Shown here one piece after another: positions 1 to 6,350 of a DNA stretch of 7,635 bases (position 1 is the first letter of the stretch; each line of letters opens with the position of its first letter). The DNA lies in the NCBI GenBank assembly GCA_016763715.1, contig JAESTG010000202.1:1-7635 (forward strand). The letters run 5' to 3'. The DNA is from Flavobacteriaceae bacterium (GTDB lineage: Bacteria > Bacteroidota > Bacteroidia > Flavobacteriales > Flavobacteriaceae). The translations under genes were made by a program, and so were the position numbers. The notes under the pieces are model-generated. The model saw only the letters and a program-made list of their open reading frames with translations, did not search any database and was not told the DNA's origin.

Positions 1-512
1 TCAATTTCTAAAGTCATACCCATTTTGGACATTCGCTCTAAGTATCCTTTACAAATCTCAATATTTTCTTCGATGGGTTCTTCGCTCAAATCAATCATAT
101 GAGAGCTATACAATGAATTTCCTGTATTTTTATAATGAACTTCTCCAGCATCTAATAATCCGTCAATCCAAGGTAATAATTTCTTTGCGCAGTGGTCTGT
201 ATGTAAAATCACAGTGGCTCCGTAAGCTTTAGCCATCTCATGGATGTGCTTTGCCCCAGCTACACTACCTGCAATTGCTGCTTTCTGATTTTCATTTGAA
301 AGCCCTTTTCCCGCATTAAAATGACCACCTCCATTTGAGAACTGAATAATAACAGGGGCGTTCAATTTGGCTGCCGTCTCCATTACTGTATTCATGGTGT
401 TAGAACCAATAACATTCACAGCTGGCATTGCAAATCCTTTTTCCTTAGCGAATTGATGTATTTTTTGAACGTCTGTTCCAGTAGCAACACCAGGAGTAAT
501 ATTGTGGCTCAT
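1..512 (-). CDS. fbaA: Class II fructose-bisphosphate aldolase, N-terminal 170 residues (cut by window edge)
   Basis: This glycolytic/gluconeogenic enzyme reversibly splits fructose 1,6-bisphosphate into glyceraldehyde 3-phosphate and dihydroxyacetone phosphate, using a divalent metal such as zinc in the cytoplasm. I translated it by hand from the ATG at 512-510: it begins MSHNITPGVATGTDV and stays open to base 1. The E. coli FbaA-type (class IIA) signatures are clear. They are AMPAVNV near residue 28, the substrate-binding SNGGG around 59-63, the HTDHC motif at 104-108 (catalytic Asp106, metal ligand His107), and SSHMIDLSEE at 136-145, followed by ERMSKMGMTLEI. The remaining metal-binding histidines would lie in the missing C-terminal half; family members are about 355 residues. 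No in-frame ATG lies just upstream, so the start is secure. The gene lies 150 bp downstream of tamL on the same strand and may have its own promoter. The family call is near certain. Confidence 0.96.
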   Translation of the reverse strand, partial: MSHNITPGVATGTDVQKIHQFAKEKGFAMPAVNVIGSNTMNTVMETAAKLNAPVIIQFSNGGGHFNAGKGLSNENQKAAIAGSVAGAKHIHEMAKAYGATVILHTDHCAKKLLPWIDGLLDAGEVHYKNTGNSLYSSHMIDLSEEPIEENIEICKGYLERMSKMGMTLEI

Positions 513-639
513 ATTTTTGTATATTGAATCATCATAGACCACAGCTATTGGTTTCAGAGGATTATAAATTTATATCTAACAATAAAATAGCTTCATGATT
601 TCACCTAAAGTAAAAGTAGGTTGTCAGGAAGCGTAAGGA

Positions 640-647
640 CAAAAATA
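640..647 (-). promoter_or_regulatory. Possible -7 element for fbaA
   Basis: On the minus strand the sequence reads TATTTTTG, matching the Bacteroidota -7 consensus TAnnTTTG. It lies in the 150-bp spacer between the end of tamL and the fbaA start and would give a leader of roughly 120 nt. No convincing TTTG -33 box sits 17-23 bp upstream, and the region is AT-rich, so a chance match is quite possible. Closer to fbaA, the same spacer holds a perfect AT-only 12-bp palindrome, TATAAATTTATA, at 563-574. I cannot assign it a function. Confidence 0.3.
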
Positions 648-662
648 ACAAATTTTAATGGT

Positions 663-3221
663 TTAAAAGGGATAGTTGATACCAATATTGAGAACCGAAT
701 TCTTGAAATTATACTCTTTGAACCAACGTGCCCCTTTTGAAAGTCCGGGATTATGGGTTTTGAAACCAACATCAAATCGAAGCACAAAAAAACCAAAATC
801 ATAACGAAGTCCTACCCCCGAGGCAACAGCAATCTCTGATAAATCACTCAAACCATTAAATCGTAATGACTCTCGATCTTCTTCATCCAAGACATTCCAA
901 ATATTTCCAGCATCTACAAAAAAGGCGCCTTTAAAACTTCCTAAAATGGTATATCTATATTCGATATTGTAGGCGAGTTTTAAATTGGCTTCGTTAAAAT
1001 CTAAAACACCACCACTACTCCCTGGTCCTAAATCATAGGCGCGCCATCCTCTGTTGTCATTTGCTCCTCCTGCAAAATAACTTCTTGTAAAAGGAATGCT
1101 TGTGCTGTTTCCAAATGGAATTGCAATTCCGCCAAAAGCTCGAATTGCGATGATGGATTTATTGCCTAATTCCCAATGACGAATGTAATCTGTCTCAAAT
1201 TTCACATACTGTGAAAACACCACGCCAAAAGTTTTAGCCTGCCCTTTTTCGTTTGTGGAAAGACTTGCTGTCGATGTCAAAGCGGAAAGTAAATTTCCCG
1301 CGGTTTCAACCTTCCATCGAAAACGGGAGAAGGTGTTATCTGCAAAATTGGATCGGCTATCGCTGGTCCAAGTGAAATTAGAAGCAAAAATTAAATTATC
1401 TTCCGTGAGCCTGTCTTTTCGCTGACCAATACCGCTCACCTCACCTTTGATTGCTGGTGAAATGGTAAGGCTGTCGTCCGAGTCTTCTACTAATTGAATA
1501 AAAGCATCGGCTTCACCATTTAAAATATTCAATTGCTGGTTATCATCTTGAAAGTTGTAATCTGTTTCAATCGCTATTTCATTCAAACGGTCATAGGAGG
1601 TAGGGTAAACGTTGAAATAATTATCAACATTTAGGTTGCGAACGTATTGTAAATTAACCAATTCGAATACATTTGTTCTGGTAACTCTCGGGCTCCATCG
1701 ATAGCTGAAAATTCCATTAAAACTTTGTCTATCCAAACCAATATTATTCTGAGCGTTTAGCCCTGTACTTAGCGAAGTGAATGGCGACATATACTTCGGA
1801 ATAAAGCCATCCGTATTCACGGGGAAAAGGATGGAAGGGAAGGTTAGCTTGGCATCCACTCCCACGTCGGAGGTGTTAAAAAAGTTTGTGCTGCCGTCTG
1901 CACTTTCCTTTGAAGAACCTACGCTTCCGCTTACCGAAAATTCGAAATTTTCAGCACCTTTAAACACATTCCGAATGAGATATGAGGTGCTAAAACCAAT
2001 ACCAAATTGTTGAATTGTTGAGGTGTATGCATCAAAATCGAAGTCAAGCGTATATTTCTTTTTTGGAGTCAATAAAATGGTAGAAATTAATCCAGTACCA
2101 GTTGTGTCACTGGGATCCTCTTGATAACTAATGTTTGGATATTTGAAATTACGGAGTTCACCCAATTGACGATAGGTAAGTGCCCTATCAATATCTTTAA
2201 AAATAGTTCCAGGTGTTATTGAAATAGCATCGGTAATTGCTTTGGGTCGGTATTTCAATTTGTCATACCCGAAAATTCGATATCCTTCATAATTGACTGA
2301 ATCTTTGACTTGCTTGTTTTGTTTGTCATAGGTGTAGTCGGTGAAAACACGAACTTCATTTATGGTGTGAACTTTAAAAGGCACCGTTACAGTACTATCA
2401 CCTTGGGAAATACGGCGATCCGATATGATATAATCAATATTTACTTTATGTCCTGTGTCATTGGTGTCTGCGTCAAAACCAATATAATCCAAATCGAAAT
2501 AATACAAGCCAGAATTTCGCATTTGAACTGTGAGTCGGTCACGTTCATTTTCAAAATCTCCTGCATTGTATTGTTTTTCAGGAATGATAAAAGTTCTGTC
2601 TTTGGTTTGCTGGTATAAAGAATCAACAATAGGCGAGCTTATTTTTTCAGATATGGTGCCTATGTAGTATGGTTTATATCTCTTGATATCATAAACAATG
2701 GATCCTCTTTTTTCTTTTGAAGAATCCTTTTCGATTCGATATTTGCCCTCTACATTAAACCATCCTTTTGTGTAATAGTGCTGTTTTAATCGCTTCAGGG
2801 ATTTTTCAGTACGTTTTTTATTGATAATAATAGGAGAACTTCCAGTTCGTTTCAACCAATCATTAAAATTAGTTTTCGTTTGCCCTAGCCCATAAACTTG
2901 CTTTTTGGATAACAATTTACTGAGGCGTTGCTCTCTATTTGGTTTTCTTTCAAGCCAAGCTCTGTAGGTAGAATCAGGTTTAGGTTCTGCAATATTATAA
3001 ATATGGAGTCCTAAAGGGATACCTATTATTGGGATACGAGCGTTGGGAGTTTGTGTGAGCAATGTATATGGCTCACTGTCTTTTAATTTTTCATCATCCA
3101 CCATTATGGTGTTCCCAGTAAGCAATAATTCATCTTCTTGAAGACGTTTTACTGCGTCACAAGAAATGAAGAGTATCGTCAATCCTAAAATTAATGATAT
3201 TTTTGCGAGGGTTTGAGTCAA
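663..3221 (-). CDS. tamL: TamL, outer-membrane lipoprotein of the Omp85/BamA superfamily
   Basis: TamL is the Bacteroidota relative of TamA/BamA. It is a 16-stranded outer-membrane barrel with periplasmic POTRA domains, thought to act in outer-membrane assembly with a TamB partner. From the TTG at 3221 the protein has 852 residues. A short charged start and a hydrophobic run end in the lipobox LFISC with Cys21, so it is predicted to be a lipoprotein, the feature that marks TamL. POTRA-like sequence spans roughly 25-385, including IGIPLGLHIYN. The barrel begins near 392 and holds the Omp85 loop-6 Arg-Gly in NDNRGWRAYDLGP (Arg724-Gly725). The protein ends NIGINYPF, with the terminal Phe typical of outer-membrane barrels. 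No CAT (ATG) or CAC (GTG) occurs near the 5' end on this strand, so the start is TTG: 3221 is preferred, while 3239, 3245 and 3275 are in-frame alternatives. 3221 gives a normal 20-residue signal and lies just below a good promoter candidate. No tamB is seen in the window. Confidence 0.92.
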   Translation of the reverse strand: MTQTLAKISLILGLTILFISCDAVKRLQEDELLLTGNTIMVDDEKLKDSEPYTLLTQTPNARIPIIGIPLGLHIYNIAEPKPDSTYRAWLERKPNREQRLSKLLSKKQVYGLGQTKTNFNDWLKRTGSSPIIINKKRTEKSLKRLKQHYYTKGWFNVEGKYRIEKDSSKEKRGSIVYDIKRYKPYYIGTISEKISSPIVDSLYQQTKDRTFIIPEKQYNAGDFENERDRLTVQMRNSGLYYFDLDYIGFDADTNDTGHKVNIDYIISDRRISQGDSTVTVPFKVHTINEVRVFTDYTYDKQNKQVKDSVNYEGYRIFGYDKLKYRPKAITDAISITPGTIFKDIDRALTYRQLGELRNFKYPNISYQEDPSDTTGTGLISTILLTPKKKYTLDFDFDAYTSTIQQFGIGFSTSYLIRNVFKGAENFEFSVSGSVGSSKESADGSTNFFNTSDVGVDAKLTFPSILFPVNTDGFIPKYMSPFTSLSTGLNAQNNIGLDRQSFNGIFSYRWSPRVTRTNVFELVNLQYVRNLNVDNYFNVYPTSYDRLNEIAIETDYNFQDDNQQLNILNGEADAFIQLVEDSDDSLTISPAIKGEVSGIGQRKDRLTEDNLIFASNFTWTSDSRSNFADNTFSRFRWKVETAGNLLSALTSTASLSTNEKGQAKTFGVVFSQYVKFETDYIRHWELGNKSIIAIRAFGGIAIPFGNSTSIPFTRSYFAGGANDNRGWRAYDLGPGSSGGVLDFNEANLKLAYNIEYRYTILGSFKGAFFVDAGNIWNVLDEEDRESLRFNGLSDLSEIAVASGVGLRYDFGFFVLRFDVGFKTHNPGLSKGARWFKEYNFKNSVLNIGINYPF
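3198..3205 (+). promoter_or_regulatory. Possible -7 element for the RNA methyltransferase gene
   Basis: TATTTTTG matches TAnnTTTG and points rightwards. Transcription would begin near 3211, leaving about 47 nt before the TTG start at 3258. The element lies inside the signal-peptide codons of tamL on the opposite strand. No good -33 TTTG is present at the expected spacing, so the evidence is limited to the -7 match and its position. Confidence 0.35.
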
Positions 3222-3242
3222 GGAGTTTGTGTTTCTCAAATT

Positions 3243-3276
3243 CAAAAATACTATATTTTGATAAGCAAAAGCCAAA
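3243..3276 (-). promoter_or_regulatory. Candidate tamL promoter (-33 TTTG, -7 TATTTTTG)
   Basis: On the minus strand TTTG (3276-3273) is followed after 22 bp by TATTTTTG (3250-3243). Both boxes and the spacing fit the Bacteroidota housekeeping promoter (TTTG, 17-23 bp, TAnnTTTG). Transcription would start near 3237, leaving a leader of about 16 nt to the TTG at 3221 and making the TTG candidates at 3239 and above unlikely. The promoter covers the TTG start codon of the opposite-strand methyltransferase gene (3258-3260). The match is by eye only. Confidence 0.45.
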
Positions 3277-4016
3277 TTAAATTAATAACGAGTCTACAGC
3301 AAAAAAAGTGCCGTAATAAAACGGGACTTTTTACAGCCGAGGGTCCAAAAATAATCAAGGATTTTTTGGATGCTGGGTTGGATGTGCATTCTTTGTATGC
3401 GACCAGTGAAAGCTACGAACAAGCTGAATCATTTCAAAATAAATATAGCTTTTTAGAAGTGATAGAACAAGTTTCGATACTTGAGCTTAAAAAAATTAGC
3501 GCTCTTAAAACTGTCAATACTATGTTGGCGGTATTTCGTAAACCAAAGGAAAAGGATTTTTCAGAACAAGGTTTGGTAGTTGCACTTGATTCGGTGCGTG
3601 ATCCAGGTAATTTGGGAACGATTATTCGTTTGTGTGATTGGTTTGGGGTTACGCAATTAATATGTACAGACGATACTGAGGATTGTTTTAATCCCAAAGT
3701 GGTACAAGCTACCATGGGATCTATAGCTAGGGTTTCGGTAATGTATTTGGATCTTTTAGAATATATTCAGAATACCAAATTACCAGTCTATGCCGCAGTA
3801 ATGGATGGTGTAAATGTCTACGCTTCTCAGCTTCCAAAAACAGCTTTATTGGTGATGGGGAATGAGGCTAATGGAATCTCACCAGAAATTGCCTTACACA
3901 TTCAGCATAAAATAACGATTCCTAACTATGGAGCTGCCAATTCCGCAGAAAGCCTAAATGTGGCTACTGCAACTGGTATTTTGTTAAGTGAATTTAGAAG
4001 ATCTACTGAAAAGTAA
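3258..4016 (+). CDS. SpoU/TrmH-family RNA 2'-O-methyltransferase
   Basis: This is probably an rRNA or tRNA ribose 2'-O-methyltransferase that uses S-adenosylmethionine through the knotted SPOUT fold. From the TTG at 3258 it has 252 residues. Residues 1 to about 95 form the substrate-binding domain (SKSQIKLITSLQQKK, then GLFTAEGPKII). The catalytic domain carries motif 1 at 115-124 (DPGNLGTIIR, with Asn118 and Arg124), ATMGSIARV at 151-159, GNEANGIS at 201-208, and the knot motif NSAESLNVATATGILL at 228-243. No ATG occurs in this frame near the 5' end. TTG 3258 puts the start exactly where family members begin, just before ISKSQIKLI; the longer TTG at 3213 would add 15 non-homologous residues running into tamL. 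The exact target (for example an RlmB-like 23S rRNA guanosine) cannot be read from the sequence, so I give no symbol. The gene is head-to-head with tamL and tail-to-tail, with overlap, with porT. Confidence 0.9.
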   Translation: MISKSQIKLITSLQQKKCRNKTGLFTAEGPKIIKDFLDAGLDVHSLYATSESYEQAESFQNKYSFLEVIEQVSILELKKISALKTVNTMLAVFRKPKEKDFSEQGLVVALDSVRDPGNLGTIIRLCDWFGVTQLICTDDTEDCFNPKVVQATMGSIARVSVMYLDLLEYIQNTKLPVYAAVMDGVNVYASQLPKTALLVMGNEANGISPEIALHIQHKITIPNYGAANSAESLNVATATGILLSEFRRSTEK

Positions 4017-4710
4017 AGTTTACGAAAATTCCTCGTGTTTTAAGGTTTTCAATATTAGAAGTCCACGGACTGTTTGGGTCATCATCTGCAATTAATTCGT
4101 TGCTAGTGGCAAAGACTCCTCGAATAGACGGAGTGAATTTAAAGTAGAATAAATATAAATCAATTCCGAAGCCTACCTCAAAGTAACTAGTTCCCTTGGT
4201 CATTCTAAATTGCCCTTGTTGATTATCTTCAGGGTTAGATTCATTACTACTCAAGTTGAAAGATCGTGAAATTCCAGCTACAATAAACGGCTTGATGTTA
4301 TTTAGTCTTTTGGTAGAGAATTTTACTAGTAAAGGCACATGAATGTATGTAGATTTTACATTTCTAAGAATATCTCTTTCTTCTTCAAAGTTCGGAAATC
4401 TTAAATCTCTCTGTGTAAAATAGAGTCCTGGTTCCAGACGAAGATTCACATATTTATTTACGCGCATATCACCAACAAGACCCACATTAAAACCTCCTTG
4501 TTTTTCTACAATAACATCAGTATTGGCATCAGTCTTTTGGTTTTTGTACTCTATTTTGAAATCGTAACTATTAAAACCTAGATAATATCCCCAAGAGAGA
4601 CGCCTATTGTCAAACGTTTCTAAATTGGAAAGCCGTTCTTTACTAAATAGTTGAGCCTGTGCGCTCTGAACGAATATTAAAAAACCGAGTATAAAAAATA
4701 CCTTCTTCAT
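4003..4710 (-). CDS. porT: PorT/SprT, type IX secretion system outer-membrane barrel protein
   Basis: PorT (SprT in gliding flavobacteria) is a membrane component required for the Bacteroidota type IX secretion system, which exports proteins with C-terminal sorting domains. The 235-residue product starts with a clear Sec signal peptide (MKKVFFILGFLIF, cleavage likely after AQA at residue 19). The mature N-terminus QLFSKERLSNLETFDNRRLS and the following WGYYLGFNSYDFKI are, from memory, the PorT/SprT hallmark. The rest alternates polar and aromatic residues as expected for a small OMP beta-barrel (VNLRLEPGLYFTQRDL, PLLVKFSTKR, SYFEVGFGIDLYLFYFKFTPSIRGVF), ending NFTFQ. The gene begins 3 bp after the menG stop, implying one transcript. 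Its last 14 bp overlap the end of the convergent methyltransferase gene, and both stop codons lie in the overlap. The family is large and diverse, but length, start and neighbours all fit PorT. Confidence 0.88.
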   Translation of the reverse strand: MKKVFFILGFLIFVQSAQAQLFSKERLSNLETFDNRRLSWGYYLGFNSYDFKIEYKNQKTDANTDVIVEKQGGFNVGLVGDMRVNKYVNLRLEPGLYFTQRDLRFPNFEEERDILRNVKSTYIHVPLLVKFSTKRLNNIKPFIVAGISRSFNLSSNESNPEDNQQGQFRMTKGTSYFEVGFGIDLYLFYFKFTPSIRGVFATSNELIADDDPNSPWTSNIENLKTRGIFVNFTFQ

Positions 4711-4713
4711 AAA

Positions 4714-5445
4714 TTATTTGCTAGCAATGTAAATGGTGGCAACACCAAAAGTTTGCGGCTTATTTTCAATAGCTATAAACCCTATTTTACTTAAAATATT
4801 GTTGAGTTTCTCTCCAAAAGGAAAAACAGAAGCACTATTGCTCAAATATCTATAAGCCACTTTGTCTTTTGAAAATAGTTTCCCTATAATTGGTAATACC
4901 CCTTTACTGTATAAATAATAACCTTGCTTCCACGGGAATTTTGTAGGCACAGAGGTTTCTAAAATAACAAAGCGTCCACCAGGAACTAAGACTCTTTTAA
5001 TTTCTGAAAGACCTTTCTCCAATGTTTCAAAATTTCGAATACCAAACGAAACAGTAATCACGTCAAATGAATTATCTTCAAAAGGTAAATCTTCACTATC
5101 ACCTTTTATAAATGTTACTTTGTCTTTAAGTTCAGTGCCTATTATCTTTTTTCTTGCCATTGACAGCATTCCTTCACTAAGGTCAAGTCCTACTATTTTT
5201 TTGGCATCTATGTTTTTGGCAAAAAGTAAGGCCAAGTCACCAGTGCCAGTTGCAATATCTAAAATGGTATTTGGCTGTGATTCTGCAACTAATTTCAATA
5301 CTTTTTTACGCCATTTAATATCCGTTCCCAAGGAAATTACACGGTTAAGCCCGTCGTAATTGCCAGAAATGTTATCGAACATTTCTTCCACCTGTTGCTT
5401 TTTACTGGCGTTGGAATCTTTATAAGGTGTAATTTTTTCTTCCAT
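4714..5445 (-). CDS. menG: Demethylmenaquinone methyltransferase MenG (UbiE family)
   Basis: This enzyme methylates demethylmenaquinone with S-adenosylmethionine in the last step of menaquinone synthesis; flavobacteria use menaquinone, so MenG is a better label than UbiE. The 243-residue length is normal. Visible motifs are VEEMFDNISGNYDGLNRVISLGTD at 19-42 in two parts (VEEMFDNI, then NYDGLNRVISLG), DIKWRKK at 42-48, the SAM-binding motif I ILDIATGTGDLAL at 61-73, the acidic GLDLS at 86-90 (Asp88), GDSEDLPFEDNSFD at 115-128, the family signature SFGIRNF at 133-139 and RVLVPGGRFVILE at 151-163. The ATG start matches the usual MenG N-terminus. It is the first gene of a probable menG-porT operon, diverges from the trk operon across 184 bp, and has a TAGCTTTG -7 element just upstream. 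Confidence 0.96.
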   Translation of the reverse strand: MEEKITPYKDSNASKKQQVEEMFDNISGNYDGLNRVISLGTDIKWRKKVLKLVAESQPNTILDIATGTGDLALLFAKNIDAKKIVGLDLSEGMLSMARKKIIGTELKDKVTFIKGDSEDLPFEDNSFDVITVSFGIRNFETLEKGLSEIKRVLVPGGRFVILETSVPTKFPWKQGYYLYSKGVLPIIGKLFSKDKVAYRYLSNSASVFPFGEKLNNILSKIGFIAIENKPQTFGVATIYIASK

Positions 5446-5461
5446 GGTTCTTAAGCGGTTG

Positions 5462-5469
5462 CAAAGCTA
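5462..5469 (-). promoter_or_regulatory. -7 element of the menG-porT promoter
   Basis: On the minus strand TAGCTTTG matches TAnnTTTG exactly and lies 16 bp upstream of the menG ATG. That predicts a very short leader of roughly 10 nt. No clear TTTG -33 box is found 17-23 bp upstream. Further upstream in the shared spacer, GAACTATAGCTC at 5521-5532 is palindromic except for one mismatched pair, a weak operator candidate. Confidence 0.45.
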
Positions 5470-5597
5470 CGTACTTTTTGTAGAAAAGCCTTAGAACCCT
5501 ATATCAAAATATAAAAAGTCGAACTATAGCTCTAAGGTGTGGTAATTGGTATGGTGTAAATCATGGTTAGTACATCGTAAAAGGTAAATCAATTTTG

Positions 5598-5605
5598 TAC
5601 CTTTG
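5598..5605 (+). promoter_or_regulatory. -7 element of the trk operon promoter
   Basis: TACCTTTG matches the Bacteroidota TAnnTTTG consensus, with the GC-containing core often seen in strong flavobacterial promoters. Transcription would start near 5611, about 20 nt before the trkA ATG at 5630. This placement argues against the longer reading from the TTG at 5603, which lies inside the element. No convincing -33 box is present; the nearest is TCG at 5575-5577 with a 20-bp spacer. Confidence 0.55.
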
Positions 5606-5629
5606 CGGTCTTATCGCTTACTTAGATAT

Positions 5630-6334
5630 ATGAAAATTATTATTGCCGGTGCCGGTGAAGTAGGATTTCATTTAGCAAAACTCCTTTCTTTCGAGTCTCA
5701 GGACATTACTCTTATTGATAACAATAGAGAGTCACTGTCATATGCCGATACGCACCTAGATATACGTGCTATCCGTGGTGATGCTACTTCTATTTCAATA
5801 TTGAAAGATGCCCATGTGCATGGAACCGATTTGCTTGTTGCGGTAACTTCTTCGGAAACTACAAACATTACCGTATGTGTTTTAGCAAAACAATTAGGAG
5901 CCAAGCGAACCATCGCTCGTATTAGTAATACTGAATTTCTAGAGAATAAAGATGAAGTAGGGTTTTCTAAGTTTGGTATTGATGAACTTATTTCTCCTGA
6001 AGCATTGGCTTCTGTGGAAATAGAGCTTTTACTGAATCAAAGTGGTTTTAATGATTCCTATGAATTTGAAGGAGGAGCATTAACGATGATAGGTTTGCAT
6101 TTAGCCAGAACCGCTGCTTTTATTGATAAGAGTGTTAAAGAGGTTGGCTTGCAATATCCTGAACTTAATTTTGTGCCTATTGCGATTCAGCGTTATGGTA
6201 CTCAATATACAATTATCCCAAGAGGAGATACTATATTTAGGGAAGGGGATCAGGTCTACTTTACCACCATCGATAAAGGTGTGGATCAAATTCATAAGCT
6301 TACTGGAAAAGCAAAGGAAGATATTAAAATGTGA
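5630..6334 (+). CDS. trkA: TrkA N-terminal half (first RCK_N + RCK_C unit), separated from the second half by a frame break
   Basis: TrkA is the cytoplasmic, nucleotide-binding regulator that forms a ring under the TrkH potassium channel and gates it. This frame encodes 234 residues. A Rossmann RCK_N domain spans about 1-118, with canonical GAGEVG at 7-12, acidic Asp30 ending strand 2, GDAT at 50-53 and AVTSSETTN at 71-79. An RCK_C domain follows at about 150-225 (DKSVKEVGLQYPELNFVP, then PRGDTIFREGDQVYF). A normal TrkA is about 450 residues with two such units; this one stops at TGA 6332-6334 right after EDIKM, in the linker where the second unit should begin. The second unit follows at once in another frame. 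The ATG at 5630 gives the expected start MKIIIAGAGEVG and suits the promoter. The half may be a working single-RCK protein like KtrA, or an artefact of a lost base. Confidence 0.93.
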   Translation: MKIIIAGAGEVGFHLAKLLSFESQDITLIDNNRESLSYADTHLDIRAIRGDATSISILKDAHVHGTDLLVAVTSSETTNITVCVLAKQLGAKRTIARISNTEFLENKDEVGFSKFGIDELISPEALASVEIELLLNQSGFNDSYEFEGGALTMIGLHLARTAAFIDKSVKEVGLQYPELNFVPIAIQRYGTQYTIIPRGDTIFREGDQVYFTTIDKGVDQIHKLTGKAKEDIKM

Positions 6335-6350
6335 TGATTTTAGGGGGGAG
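6320..6350 (+). other. Frame break inside trkA (AAAA run, TGATG junction, six-G run)
   Basis: The first frame reads GAT ATT AAA ATG TGA. The second opens at GTG (6331) or ATG (6334), reading ATG ATT TTA GGG GGG AGC. One extra A in the AAAA run at 6326-6329 would give D-I-K-N-V-M-I-L-G-G-S, the normal TrkA linker into the second Rossmann fold, and one protein of about 449-450 residues. As written, the stop TGA shares its A with the next ATG (TGATG), an arrangement that can support translational coupling. A six-G run lies at 6343-6348. No standard -1 slippery heptamer is present: the codon before the break would have to slip from AAA to TAA. The bases cannot say whether this is a sequencing error, a mutation or a fixed split. 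Confidence 0.85.

Noticed and set aside
621..642. Stem-loop TTGTC...GACAA as a terminator after tamL
   Set aside because: The stem is only 5 bp with a 12-nt loop and no proper U tract, so it is too weak to call.
605..802. A 65-codon minus-strand frame at the end of tamL
   Set aside because: Most of it is the tamL C-terminus read out of frame, and the remainder is AT-rich spacer; there is no homology signal and no start context.
2310..2618. A 102-codon open frame on the plus strand inside tamL
   Set aside because: It is antisense to a clear Omp85 gene, its translation has no recognisable domain and an odd hydrophobic/Cys mix, and tamL explains the sequence. The same applies to 1777-2013 (+) and 2441-2629 (-).
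3434..3715. Antisense frames within the methyltransferase, menG, trkA and trkH genes (also 5120-5359 +, 5698-5913 -, 6101-6295 -, 6324-6569 -, 6639-6950 -, 7085-7438 -)
   Set aside because: Each is a shadow of a well-supported gene on the other strand and shows no domain, signal peptide or start evidence of its own.
5603..5629. Longer trkA start at TTG 5603
   Set aside because: It would begin inside the TACCTTTG promoter element, and the nine extra residues are unlike the family; ATG 5630 gives the standard start.
6318..6336. Programmed -1 ribosomal frameshifting in trkA
   Set aside because: No X-XXY-YYZ slippery heptamer is in register: the tRNA on AAA would have to re-pair with TAA. A deleted A or TGATG reinitiation fits better.
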